In this document: positions 18,806 through 27,914 of the stretch, piece by piece | Numbering within the stretch: position 1 is the stretch's first letter | Layout: the number at the start of each line of letters is the position of its first letter | Assembly (NCBI RefSeq): GCF_001767395.1 | Contig: NZ_CP017014.1 | Location: forward strand, 2,860,501-2,924,500 | Direction: 5' to 3' | DNA length: 64,000 bases | From: Rhodococcus sp. WMMA185 | Lineage (GTDB): Bacteria; Actinomycetota; Actinomycetes; Mycobacteriales; Mycobacteriaceae | The notes under the pieces: generated by a model | Told to the model about the DNA's origin: nothing | Databases searched by the model: none | The model's input: only the letters and a program-made list of their open reading frames with translations | Program-made: the position numbers and the translations under genes

Positions 18806-19917
18806 GCATCCTGACAAGTAGCCGCTACCGGGCGTGGGCCGGGTTCGCATTAGCGGCGGTGCTCTTGTTCGGCGTCGCGCCCGCAGTCCTCAGCGACTTT
18901 CGGCTGAGCCTGCTGGGAAAGTTCCTGTGCTTCGCGATCGTTGCGGCAGGCATCGGTCTGGCATGGGGGCGAGGCGGCATGCTCACCCTGGGCCAAGGCG
19001 TGTTCTTCGGCGTCGGCGCCTACATCATGGCTATGCACCTGAAGATTGCGGACGCAGAGCTCCGCGGCGACACCGTGCCCGACTTCATGCAGATTGCAGG
19101 CATCCGCGAGCTACCCAGCTACTGGGTTCCATTCGCGTCACCCGGCGTGACCATCCTCGGGGTTCTACTCATCCCGGCTCTGGTGGCGTTCGTCCTCGGT
19201 ATCGGCGTGTTCAAGCGTCGCGTCAAGGGCGCCTACTTCGCGATCCTCAGCCAGGCCCTGGCCGCCGCGTTCGCAATCCTGCTCGTGGGACAACAGAGCA
19301 CCGGGGGTAGCAACGGACTCAACCGCTTTCGCACGTTCTTCGGGTTCAATCTGAACGACCCGGCCAACAAGCAGATGCTGTTCTTCATCGCCGCGGGCGT
19401 GTTGCTGGCGGTCGTCGCACTCACCCGGCAACTGATGAACAGCCGCTACGGCGAGCTACTCGTCGCGGTCCGCGACCAGGAGGAGCGAGTACGGTTCCTC
19501 GGGTACGACCCGGCCGACATCAAGCTCGTCGCGTACGTGACGGCGGCGTTCTTCGCCGGCATCGCCGGGGCGCTGTTCGTGCCGATCGTCGGCATCATCT
19601 CGCCCGCCGACGTCGGGATCGTCCCCTCGATCGCATTCCTCATCGGCGTTGCCATCGGTGGTCGGGCCACACTGCTCGGACCGGTGCTCGGGGCCATCGG
19701 CGTGGCATGGGCGCAGAGCGCGTTCTCGGAGTCTTTCCCGTCCGGCTGGACCTACGCGCAGGGCCTGCTGTTCATTGTGGTAGTCGGGTTCTTCCCCGCC
19801 GGCGCGGCCGGGGTGTTCACGCTCCTGAGGCGAAAGAAGAAGGTCTCGCCCGATAAACCGAAACCCGCCGCACCCGAAGTCGAGACCGTGGCGACGGAAA
19901 TGGAGATGACCAGGTGA
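18802..19917 (+). CDS. urtC: Urea ABC transporter permease UrtC
   Basis: A 371-residue LivM-type permease with about ten membrane helices. Family landmarks are GMLTLGQGVFFGVGAYIMAM, RVKGAYFAILSQALAAAF and GRATLLGPVLGAIGVAWAQS. The C-terminal tail is Lys/Pro-rich and cytoplasmic. ATGA overlaps join it to urtB, and GTGA joins it to urtD. Confidence 0.9.
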   Translation: MSILTSSRYRAWAGFALAAVLLFGVAPAVLSDFRLSLLGKFLCFAIVAAGIGLAWGRGGMLTLGQGVFFGVGAYIMAMHLKIADAELRGDTVPDFMQIAGIRELPSYWVPFASPGVTILGVLLIPALVAFVLGIGVFKRRVKGAYFAILSQALAAAFAILLVGQQSTGGSNGLNRFRTFFGFNLNDPANKQMLFFIAAGVLLAVVALTRQLMNSRYGELLVAVRDQEERVRFLGYDPADIKLVAYVTAAFFAGIAGALFVPIVGIISPADVGIVPSIAFLIGVAIGGRATLLGPVLGAIGVAWAQSAFSESFPSGWTYAQGLLFIVVVGFFPAGAAGVFTLLRRKKKVSPDKPKPAAPEVETVATEMEMTR

Positions 19918-20771
19918 CGACACCCACCACGTCCAAGACTCCCGCCGCCGGTGGCAACGCCGGGATGTCGAGCGAATACCTCGAGATCCGTGACCTGCAG
20001 GTAAGCTTCGACGGATTCAAGGCCGTCGACGGCGTCGACCTCACCCTGTTCCAGGGCGACCTGCGATTCCTCATCGGCCCCAACGGGGCAGGTAAGACCA
20101 CACTCGTCGATGCAATCACCGGTTTGGTGCCCGCGACCGGTTCGGTCACCAAATCCGGCGTCGAACTCGTCGGCAAGAAGGTGCACAAGATCGCCCGGTT
20201 AGGGGTGGGCAGAACATTCCAGACCGCCAGTGTCTTCGAGGAGTTGAGCGTTCTCCAGAACCTCGACATCGCCGCGGGCGCGGGACGCTCGGCTCTCACA
20301 CTGCTGCGCAGGCGCAAGACCGTGCTCCCCGCGATCGAGGAGGCGCTCGAGGTCACCGGGCTGGGCAAGCTCCGCGACAGCCCGGCGGGCATCCTGGCTC
20401 ACGGGCAGAAGCAGTGGCTCGAGATCGGGATGCTGCTGGTGCAGAAATGCTCCGTGCTCCTGCTCGACGAACCGGTAGCAGGAATGAGCCACGAAGAGCG
20501 GATGGAGACGGGAGATCTATTGCGCCGCATCGGCGGTGAACGCACGGTCGTCGTGGTCGAACACGACATGGACTTCATGCGAGCATTCGCCACGTCGGTG
20601 ACGGTGCTGCACGCCGGAAAGGTGCTCAGTGAGGGCAGCGTAGAGCAGGTGCAGGCTGACCCGCGCGTGCAGGAGGTGTACCTGGGAACCGCGGCGGTTG
20701 CCGATGTAGAACCGCAGACCGGCATCGAGGAGCCGGTGAGAGGTGAGGAGGGCAGCAATGCTCGAGTTTGA
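19914..20771 (+). CDS. urtD: Urea ABC transporter ATP-binding protein UrtD
   Basis: A 285-residue ABC ATPase of the LivG type. Walker A is GPNGAGKTT, the Q-loop is GRTFQTASVF, the signature region is AHGQKQWLEIGM (a variant of LSGGQ, as usual for UrtD), Walker B is CSVLLLDEPVAGM and the switch His lies in VVVEHDMDFM. The GTG start overlaps the urtC stop. Its end overlaps urtE by 14 bases. Confidence 0.9.
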   Translation: MTTPTTSKTPAAGGNAGMSSEYLEIRDLQVSFDGFKAVDGVDLTLFQGDLRFLIGPNGAGKTTLVDAITGLVPATGSVTKSGVELVGKKVHKIARLGVGRTFQTASVFEELSVLQNLDIAAGAGRSALTLLRRRKTVLPAIEEALEVTGLGKLRDSPAGILAHGQKQWLEIGMLLVQKCSVLLLDEPVAGMSHEERMETGDLLRRIGGERTVVVVEHDMDFMRAFATSVTVLHAGKVLSEGSVEQVQADPRVQEVYLGTAAVADVEPQTGIEEPVRGEEGSNARV

Positions 20772-21471
20772 AAACGTCTGCGCCGGTTACGGTCGCACCG
20801 AGGTGATCCACTCGGTGTCGATGAGTGTTCCGTCGGACGGGGTGGCCGCTGTGATGGGGCACAACGGCGCCGGCAAGACCACTCTCCTGCGTTCAGCGGT
20901 CGGACTGATCAAGGTGACTTCCGGACGGGTGATGTTCGACGGGGAAGACGTCACCGCCTTGCGGCCGAGCGCCCGAGTCTCCCGCGGCCTGGCGTACGTC
21001 CCGCAAGGGCAGCAGTCGTTCGGACAGTTGACCACGGCCGAGAATCTGCAGGTCGTGGCAGACGGGCGCAAGCGCGGCAAGGAGTTGATCGATGAGTCTC
21101 TCGATCTGTTCCCCGCCCTGCGCGGCCTGCTCGATCGACGTGCCGGACTCCTCTCGGGGGGCCAGCGGCAACAACTCGCCATCGCGCGGGCACTGATCAC
21201 CGAGCCGAAAATGCTGATCCTCGACGAGCCCACCGAGGGCATCCAGCCCTCGGTGGTCGCGGAGATCGAACGCACCATTGCCGAACTGACCAGACGAGGC
21301 GGTCTCGGCGTGCTGCTGGTCGAACAGCACATCGGGTTCGCTCTCGAATCAGCGGAGCGCTATTACGTTCTCGAATCCGGACGGGTTACGTCGACCGGTG
21401 CAGGCGGGGCCGCGGCCGGCTCCGACGTGCGTACTGCGGTGTCCGACGTACGCGCGGCGATGGCAATCTGA
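20758..21471 (+). CDS. urtE: Urea ABC transporter ATP-binding protein UrtE
   Basis: A 237-residue LivF-type ABC ATPase. Walker A is GHNGAGKTT, the signature is LLSGGQRQQLAIARAL, Walker B is PKMLILDEPTEGIQP and the switch His lies in VEQHIGF. The ATG at 20758 has GGTGAGGAGGG upstream and lies inside the end of urtD. The stop shares one base with the next start (TGATG). Confidence 0.9.
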   Translation: MLEFENVCAGYGRTEVIHSVSMSVPSDGVAAVMGHNGAGKTTLLRSAVGLIKVTSGRVMFDGEDVTALRPSARVSRGLAYVPQGQQSFGQLTTAENLQVVADGRKRGKELIDESLDLFPALRGLLDRRAGLLSGGQRQQLAIARALITEPKMLILDEPTEGIQPSVVAEIERTIAELTRRGGLGVLLVEQHIGFALESAERYYVLESGRVTSTGAGGAAAGSDVRTAVSDVRAAMAI

Positions 21472-22163
21472 TGGCTCGCCGAGACGGTCCTCTCAGCGAC
21501 CGCGTCTACCTCGAGCTGCGAACCGACCTGATGAGCGGTCGGATTCAGCCTGGGCAACGACTCGGCGAGGAGCGTCTTGCCGAAACCTATGGGGTGTCGC
21601 GCACGCCGGTCCGCGAGGCGTTGGCGAGGCTACTCGCCGACGGACTGGTCCAGCGCGACGCCGGGGGCATCCACCCATACCGGCCACGGATCGACGAGCT
21701 CGCCGGACTGTATGAACTGCGGATCACCCTCGAGCTAAGGGGTATCGAGAGAATGCGGATCGACGCCTCGCTCCGGCACGACCCGGACGTCCTCGGACCG
21801 GAACTCGAACGATGGTATGCGCTCGAGAAGCAGAGCCCCGAACCGGACGCGGGTTTCGTGGCCCTCGACGAACAGTTCCACCTGGTCCTGCTGAACTCAG
21901 CAGGCAATCACGCACTCGTAGATGCGCTCGTCAACGTCAACGCAAAGGTCCGTCCAGTCCGGATGTTCGACTATCTCACCCCGGACCGCATGAGTGCCAC
22001 CATCGACGAGCACATCTCGGTGGCGGAACTCGTGCTCGACGGCGAACTCGACACCGCCTACGACACACTGCTGGCCCACATCAGCGAATCCCGCGACGTG
22101 GTGATCGAGCGAGCCGAGAAGGCGCTGTCCATGGCTCGGATGGCGTGGTCGGTGCGCGACTGA
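21471..22163 (+). CDS. GntR-family regulator (FadR/FCD subfamily)
   Basis: A 230-residue regulator with an N-terminal winged HTH (LRTDLMSGRIQPGQRLGEE, LAETYGVSRTPVREALARL) and an all-helical FCD ligand domain containing the metal-binding pattern Asp...His...His (FVALDEQFHLVLL, TIDEHISVAELV). It is translationally coupled to urtE and precedes urea carboxylase, so it probably controls this cluster. The effector is unknown; urea, allophanate or a related metabolite is a guess. Confidence 0.88.
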   Translation: MARRDGPLSDRVYLELRTDLMSGRIQPGQRLGEERLAETYGVSRTPVREALARLLADGLVQRDAGGIHPYRPRIDELAGLYELRITLELRGIERMRIDASLRHDPDVLGPELERWYALEKQSPEPDAGFVALDEQFHLVLLNSAGNHALVDALVNVNAKVRPVRMFDYLTPDRMSATIDEHISVAELVLDGELDTAYDTLLAHISESRDVVIERAEKALSMARMAWSVRD

Positions 22164-22214
22164 GCGTCGCGCCCGAAGCCACGGTTTCGAGCAGATACGG
22201 CGTCATCGGCCTTT

Positions 22215-22238
22215 GCGAGAAAGACTTAGCGAGAAAGA
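22215..22238 (+). repeat. Short direct repeat upstream of urea carboxylase
   Basis: GCGAGAAAGA occurs at 22215-22224 and again at 22229-22238, 14 bases apart, in the gap between the GntR gene and urea carboxylase. It could be a regulator site, but no inverted symmetry is seen. Confidence 0.35.
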
Positions 22239-22360
22239 TTTTCAGGGGAATTCATCATTGTCGGACTCAGGAGTGGAACCTTGCCATGAGAGATCTTACT
22301 TACAATCGCGTTACCGCAGGCAACCTCAACGAAACACCCTCTTCCCTAGCGTATACAAGC

Positions 22361-25300
22361 ATGTCCACAAGGATGAATCCGCCGGCTGAGTATTCCTTCG
22401 ACACGTTGCTCATCGCCAATCGAGGCGAAATTGCTTGTCGCATAATTCGTTCCGCCCGACTTCTCGGACTCAAGACCGTCGCTGTGTACTCCGACGCCGA
22501 TTCCGCAACCGCCCATGTGGAAATGGCCGACACCGCAGTACGCCTCGGGCCCGCACCCGCACACGAGTCGTACCTGCGGGCCGACGCCGTCATCGAGGCG
22601 GCGCTCGCGACCGGCGCCGGAGCGATCCATCCCGGATACGGCTTCCTGTCCGAGAACGACTCTTTCGCCGCCGCCGCGGAGGCCGCGGGGATCGCCTTCG
22701 TCGGACCCACTCCAGAGCAGTTGCGCACCTTCGGGAACAAGCACTCCGCACGCGAAGCCGCTCGCGCGGTTGGGGTGCCACTGGTTGCGGGCAGCGGCCT
22801 GCTCGAATCGCTCGGCGACGCGCTGTCGTGCGCGTCCGATATCGGCTATCCGGTGATGCTCAAGGCTGTCGGCGGCGGCGGCGGAATCGGCTTGCAGGCG
22901 TGCTTCGACGAAGGCGAGCTGCGCGATGCCTACGATCGCGTCCAGCGCCTTGCCGAGGCGAATTTCTCCTCGTCGGGAGTGTTCCTCGAGCGTTTCGTCG
23001 AGAACGCGCGGCACATCGAGATCCAGGTATTCGGCGACGGGTGCGGTCGTACCCTGAGTCTTGGTACCCGCGACTGTTCGCTACAGCGGCGCAATCAGAA
23101 AGTGGTCGAGGAGGCCCCCGCGCCCGGGCTGCCGGACGCCTTGATCGACCAGTTGCTCACCTCGTCCCGCGCGCTTGCGTCGTCGGTTCACTACCGCTCC
23201 GCCGGAACAGTCGAGTTCGTCTACGACATCGACCGCAATACGGCGTCCTTCCTCGAGATGAATACCCGACTGCAGGTGGAACACCCGGTGACCGAGGAAG
23301 TCACCGGCGTCGACCTCGTCGAGTGGATGCTCCGTCTGGCCCGCGGCGACTCCGCGATGCTCGACGCCCTGCCCGACACAGGCCCCGAGATCATCGGATC
23401 CGCAGTGGAGGCACGCATCTACGCGGAGGATCCGGGCCATGATTATCGGCCCAGCGCGGGCCGCCTGACCAGTGTCGAGTTCCCGGCCCGCACCCGTGTC
23501 GAGACCTGGGTCGAGACGGGCACCGAGGTGAGCTCCCACTACGACCCGATGATTGCGAAGGTGATCACGCGCGGCCACCGGCGCAAGGAAGCGTATGCGG
23601 CACTCTCGGACGCACTCGCCGACACGCACCTCTACGGGATCCAGACGAATTTGCCGCAGCTACGTCGGATCTGCACCGCCGATACGGTTCTCGACGCCGC
23701 CCACACGACCGGCTCGCTCGCAAATCTACGAGCCACCGGGCCCCGAATCGACGTCTTGCGCGCCGGGACCCTCACGACAGTGCAGGACTATCCGGGTCGA
23801 ATCGGATTGTGGGAGGTAGGGATTCCACCGTCCGGCCCGATGGACGACCTGTCGTTCCAGCTGGCCAACACTGCAGTCGGGAACCCGGCCGGGGCTCCTG
23901 GACTCGAATGTACCTTGCAGGGGCCACGTCTCGCGTTCTCCGACGAGACGGTGGTCTGCGTGACGGGCGCCGACGCCCCCGTCACCTTGAATGGCGAACC
24001 GGTTCACTTGTGGGAACCGATCAGGGTGCCCGCCGGCGGCGTCCTCGACATCGACCGCCCCGCCGACACCGGCCTGCGCACCTACGTCGCGGTCCGCGGC
24101 GGCATCGACGCCCCGCTCTACCGTGGAAGCGCCGCGACGTTCACGCTCGGCGGTTTCGGGGGAATAACCGGCAAGGCTGTGCTCGTCGGTGACGTGCTCG
24201 ACCTGTTCGACGACGATTTTGCCGAATCCCCGGCACCGCAACCTGTCCCCGTCGACAGCCGGCCCGAACTCACCCACGTGTGGCATCTCGCGGTCGCGGA
24301 GGGACCACAACCGGCGCCCGCATACTTCACAGATGCCGATATGGCGCAGTTCTACGACACGACGTGGACAGTGCAAACTCACGCGAACCGCACCGGCCTT
24401 CGTCTCGCCGGACCGAAGCCCGAGTGGTCGCGGACGGACGGCGGCGAAGCCGGACTCCATCCTTCCAATCTGCACGACAACCCGTACAGCGTCGGTGCGC
24501 TGAACGTCTCGGGCGACACCCCGATCCTCCTCGGGCCCGACGGGCCCAGCCTCGGTGGTTTCGCCTGCCCGATCACCGTCGTGAAAGCACACCGTTGGAA
24601 GCTCGGTCAGATCCGCCCCGGCGACCAGGTCCGCTTCGTCGCAGTGTCCGATACCGGCGCCGACCTGCTGCGAGGCTCGGACTCCATACGGGCACAGGAC
24701 GTCCCGCCGGTCTCCACATTCGCGCCTGTGCGTGACGGAGGGATCCTCGGTGACGGCGATGCGTCCCTGGATCGCCCGTCCGTCCGGTATCTTCGCGGCG
24801 GCGACGACAACGTACTCGTCGAGTACGGCGCTATGGAGCTCGATCTCGGCCTCCGTATGCGTGTGCACGCCCTGTCCACCGAACTCACCTCCCGCGCCGT
24901 GCCCGGCATCATCGACGTCACCCCGGGTGTGCGGTCGCTGCACATACACTTCGACGCCGACTTGCTGCCGCAACGGAAGCTCGTCGATATCCTTCGCGAG
25001 ATCGAGGAACTCCTGCCCGCCACCCACGACCTGGTGGTGCCCAGCCGGACCGTACGCCTGCCAATGTCCTTCGACGACCCGTCCATCGTGGAGGCGATCG
25101 ACCGCTACCGTAGCGGGGTGCGACAGGACGCGCCGTGGCTGCCGTCGAACATCGAATTCATTCGGCGCATCAATGGACTGGACAACGTCGACCAGGTGCG
25201 GGACACGGTATTCGACGCCGAGTACCTCGTCCTCGGGCTCGGTGACGTCTACCTCGGTGCGCCGCTGGCCGTTCCCCTCGACCCCCGGCACCGCCTGGTC

Positions 25301-25993
25301 ACCACCAAGTACAACCCTGCCCGAACCTGGACGCCGTCGGATGCGGTTGGTATCGGCGGCAAGTACCTGTGCGTGTATGGGATGGAGTCGCCGGGCGGCT
25401 ACCAGCTGATCGGTCGGACCGTGCCGATCTGGTCCGGGTACCGACAGCACCGACCGTTCGAGCAGGACAAGCCCTGGCTGTTCCGTTTCTTCGACCGCAT
25501 CTCATGGGAGCCCGTGACTCCGGAACAGCTCGACGAGTACCGCGCCCAGGCCAGAGCCGGCCGGTTCGACGCCGAAATCTCCGAAGGCACGTTCGCACTG
25601 GCTGAGCATCTGAAGTTCCTGCGCGACAACGCCGACTCTATCGCCGAGTTCGATGAACGGCAGTCGGCGGCGTTCGAAATCGAGAAGACGGCGTGGCGGC
25701 AGTCCGGTGAGTTCGATCGGGTGGACACGCCGGCCGCACCTGAGCCGGAGGCGCTCGAGGAACTGCCCGACGGTGCTGTCGTGGTCGAGGCTTCGATGAT
25801 CGGGACTGTCTGGCGCGTCGCTGTCCAGCCCGGGCAAGAGATCGAGGCCGGGGACGACGGCGTCGTGCTCGAAGCCATGAAACTCGAGCTGCCGGTACCC
25901 GCGACCGCGTCCGGAACGATACTGAAGGTACTCGTGACACCGGGATCAGTCGTCGAACCGGGCACACCCCTTTTCGTCATTGGAGAAGACTGA
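22361..25993 (+). CDS. Urea carboxylase (biotin-dependent), possibly acting on guanidine
   Basis: A 1210-residue multidomain enzyme. The N-terminal biotin carboxylase domain runs from LIANRGEIACRIIRSARLLG, through HPGYGFLSEN and the ATP-grasp loop KAVGGGGGIGLQA, to EMNTRLQVEHPVTE. It is followed by two KipA/KipI-like carboxyltransferase halves (GPMDDLSFQLAN; LHIHFDADLLPQRKLVD) and a C-terminal biotinyl domain with the biotin Lys in EAMKLELPVPA. It carboxylates urea to allophanate, used by the next gene. Guanidine carboxylases share this layout, but adjacent urt genes favour urea. Start choices are ATG 22361, 22373 or 22286, none with an ideal ribosome site. Confidence 0.9.
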   Translation: MSTRMNPPAEYSFDTLLIANRGEIACRIIRSARLLGLKTVAVYSDADSATAHVEMADTAVRLGPAPAHESYLRADAVIEAALATGAGAIHPGYGFLSENDSFAAAAEAAGIAFVGPTPEQLRTFGNKHSAREAARAVGVPLVAGSGLLESLGDALSCASDIGYPVMLKAVGGGGGIGLQACFDEGELRDAYDRVQRLAEANFSSSGVFLERFVENARHIEIQVFGDGCGRTLSLGTRDCSLQRRNQKVVEEAPAPGLPDALIDQLLTSSRALASSVHYRSAGTVEFVYDIDRNTASFLEMNTRLQVEHPVTEEVTGVDLVEWMLRLARGDSAMLDALPDTGPEIIGSAVEARIYAEDPGHDYRPSAGRLTSVEFPARTRVETWVETGTEVSSHYDPMIAKVITRGHRRKEAYAALSDALADTHLYGIQTNLPQLRRICTADTVLDAAHTTGSLANLRATGPRIDVLRAGTLTTVQDYPGRIGLWEVGIPPSGPMDDLSFQLANTAVGNPAGAPGLECTLQGPRLAFSDETVVCVTGADAPVTLNGEPVHLWEPIRVPAGGVLDIDRPADTGLRTYVAVRGGIDAPLYRGSAATFTLGGFGGITGKAVLVGDVLDLFDDDFAESPAPQPVPVDSRPELTHVWHLAVAEGPQPAPAYFTDADMAQFYDTTWTVQTHANRTGLRLAGPKPEWSRTDGGEAGLHPSNLHDNPYSVGALNVSGDTPILLGPDGPSLGGFACPITVVKAHRWKLGQIRPGDQVRFVAVSDTGADLLRGSDSIRAQDVPPVSTFAPVRDGGILGDGDASLDRPSVRYLRGGDDNVLVEYGAMELDLGLRMRVHALSTELTSRAVPGIIDVTPGVRSLHIHFDADLLPQRKLVDILREIEELLPATHDLVVPSRTVRLPMSFDDPSIVEAIDRYRSGVRQDAPWLPSNIEFIRRINGLDNVDQVRDTVFDAEYLVLGLGDVYLGAPLAVPLDPRHRLVTTKYNPARTWTPSDAVGIGGKYLCVYGMESPGGYQLIGRTVPIWSGYRQHRPFEQDKPWLFRFFDRISWEPVTPEQLDEYRAQARAGRFDAEISEGTFALAEHLKFLRDNADSIAEFDERQSAAFEIEKTAWRQSGEFDRVDTPAAPEPEALEELPDGAVVVEASMIGTVWRVAVQPGQEIEAGDDGVVLEAMKLELPVPATASGTILKVLVTPGSVVEPGTPLFVIGED

Positions 25994-27729
25994 TGAGCGA
26001 CGCCGCACAGCACACAGCCCTGCCTCCCACAGCCCGCGTCGAGGAGGCGTTCCGCCTCATCTCCGAGATGGACCGACCAGAAATCTGGATCACCCTGCGC
26101 GCCGAGGACGATGTGCATGCCGACGCGGCCTACGTAGAGGCCCGACTGGCGGCCGGAGAGAACCTGCCACTCGCGGGAAAACTGGTCGCTGTCAAGGACA
26201 ACATCGACGTCGCCGGTCTTCCCACCACCGCGGCGTGCCCCGAATTCACGCGCCGGCCCGAGACCACGGCGACCGCGATCGCGCGCCTGCTGGACGAGGG
26301 CGCCGTCGTCCTCGGTAAGACCAACCTCGACCAGTTCGCGACAGGTCTGGTGGGAACCCGCAGCCCCTATGGGGCCGTGCGATGCTCGTGGGATCCGGAA
26401 AAGGTGTCAGGTGGTTCGAGTTCCGGCTCCGCCGTGGCGGTGGCCCTGGGCATCGCTGATATCGGGATAGGTACCGACACCGCCGGTTCCGGCCGGGTAC
26501 CCGCCGCGTTCAACGGCCTCGTCGGAATCAAGGCGACACTGGGCGTGATCCCCACCGACGGTGTGGTCCCCGCCTGCGCCGACTACGACTGCGTCACCGT
26601 GTTCGCGACCGACCTCGAATCCGCCGTCACGGCGGCTCGCATCATGTCGGGACCGACGCCCTCGGATCCGCGCAGCCGCGCCTGGCCGGCCGACATCCGG
26701 CACGCCGCCCCCGCAAAGGCTCGGATAGCGATCCCGCGGGAGGAGGACCTGTCATCACTGACGCCGGCGTACCGTGCCGCATTCGCAGAGACGGTTGCCT
26801 CACTCGCGGACAATGGGTTCACTACCTCGGCCGTCGACATCTCGCCCCTGCTCCACGCCGCGCGTCTGCTCTACGACGGAGCCGTCGTCGCCGAGCGTTA
26901 CGCCGCGGTGGGTCGCTTCCTCGACACCGCGCCTGCGGGCGCCGATCCGGTGGTGGCGGCGATTGTGGGCGCCGCACGTGGACCGGCCGCCCACGAGTTC
27001 GCGGCCGACCTCGACACCCTCGTCCACACGAAGGGAATCGCGAGAACACTGTTCGAGGGATACGACGCCCTCCTGCTGCCGACGACCACAGAACACCCGA
27101 CCATCGCTGCGGTGCAGTCGGATCCGATCGGTATCAACAGGAGAATGGGCACCTACACCAACTTCTGTAACCTGCTCGATCTCGCCGCCGTCGCCGTCCC
27201 GGGAATTCCTACGGCAGTAGGCGAACCGTTCGGCGTGATGTTCGTGGTGCCCGGGTTCGCCGACCAGGTAGCGGTCGATCTCGCCGCTCGCATGGCGGGG
27301 GTACCCACACCGGCGCTGGTCGACGATGGCGTCGACCTGGCCGTGTTCGGCGCACACCTGCGCGGACAACCGCTGCATTTTCAGCTAGAGGACATCGGCG
27401 CGCGCTACCTGGACACCGTCACAACCACCGACGCGTACCGGCTCACCGCACTCGCAACCACCCCGCCGAAGCCGGGGCTGGTGCGACGAGGCTCGGGTGC
27501 GGGCGCGCCGATCGTGGGTGAGGTATTTCGGGTGTCGGCGGCCGGATTGGGGACGTTCCTGCACTCGCTGCCCGCACCGATGGCCCTCACGGGCGTCGAG
27601 CTGTCCGACGGCCGCACTGTAGTCGGGTTCAGCTGCACCCACGACGCGGTCGACGACGCCATCGACATCACCGAATTCGGTGGTTGGGTGGCCTACCTCG
27701 AGGACACGCAAAGCGTAGGTACTTCCTGA
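25993..27729 (+). CDS. atzF: Allophanate hydrolase
   Basis: A 578-residue amidase-signature enzyme that splits allophanate to ammonia and CO2. The Ser-cisSer-Lys triad lies in KLVAVKDNIDVAG and SGGSSSGSAVAVALG with GTDTAGSGRVPAAFNG. A C-terminal domain of about 120 residues begins at VFGAHLRGQPLHFQLED, as in AtzF. The ATG shares a base with the urea carboxylase TGA. Together they form the ATP-dependent, nickel-free route of urea breakdown. Confidence 0.93.
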   Translation: MSDAAQHTALPPTARVEEAFRLISEMDRPEIWITLRAEDDVHADAAYVEARLAAGENLPLAGKLVAVKDNIDVAGLPTTAACPEFTRRPETTATAIARLLDEGAVVLGKTNLDQFATGLVGTRSPYGAVRCSWDPEKVSGGSSSGSAVAVALGIADIGIGTDTAGSGRVPAAFNGLVGIKATLGVIPTDGVVPACADYDCVTVFATDLESAVTAARIMSGPTPSDPRSRAWPADIRHAAPAKARIAIPREEDLSSLTPAYRAAFAETVASLADNGFTTSAVDISPLLHAARLLYDGAVVAERYAAVGRFLDTAPAGADPVVAAIVGAARGPAAHEFAADLDTLVHTKGIARTLFEGYDALLLPTTTEHPTIAAVQSDPIGINRRMGTYTNFCNLLDLAAVAVPGIPTAVGEPFGVMFVVPGFADQVAVDLAARMAGVPTPALVDDGVDLAVFGAHLRGQPLHFQLEDIGARYLDTVTTTDAYRLTALATTPPKPGLVRRGSGAGAPIVGEVFRVSAAGLGTFLHSLPAPMALTGVELSDGRTVVGFSCTHDAVDDAIDITEFGGWVAYLEDTQSVGTS

Positions 27730-27733
27730 GCAC

Positions 27734-27805
27734 TTTCCGACGCTCGGCATGCAACTCGCCATCAGCAAGCACCAGAGTTCGGTCTCCCCATACCCGATCC
27801 GCTGA
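27734..27805 (+). pseudogene. Remnant: second copy of the 3' end of a ramB gene
   Basis: The 24 codons ending at TGA 27803-27805 translate as FPTLGMQLAIS... ending SSVSPYPIR, against FPPLGKQLAIS... SSVSPYIIR at the end of RamB (16287-16358). DNA matches at roughly five of six bases over the first 57 positions, and most mismatches are at third codon positions. No further ramB-like coding sequence is present: it begins four bases after the allophanate hydrolase stop. It marks the right edge of the inserted urea cluster. Confidence 0.8.
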
Positions 27806-27914
27806 CATGGAACCCGACCTACCACTGGGTTCTTCAGCCATTCTCCCCTCCCCTGAGTCGAGCAGGTGCTAGCGTCTTGCTACCGCTCAGTAGCACAGGT
27901 TGGGAACTAGTTTC

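Noticed and set aside
22164..22360. Possible guanidine (ykkC-type) riboswitch before urea carboxylase
   Set aside because: I looked for the conserved ykkC sequence blocks and did not find them; a covariance search would decide.
23726..25450. 574-codon minus-strand frame inside urea carboxylase
   Set aside because: Antisense shadow of a high-GC gene; all carboxylase domains are on the plus strand.
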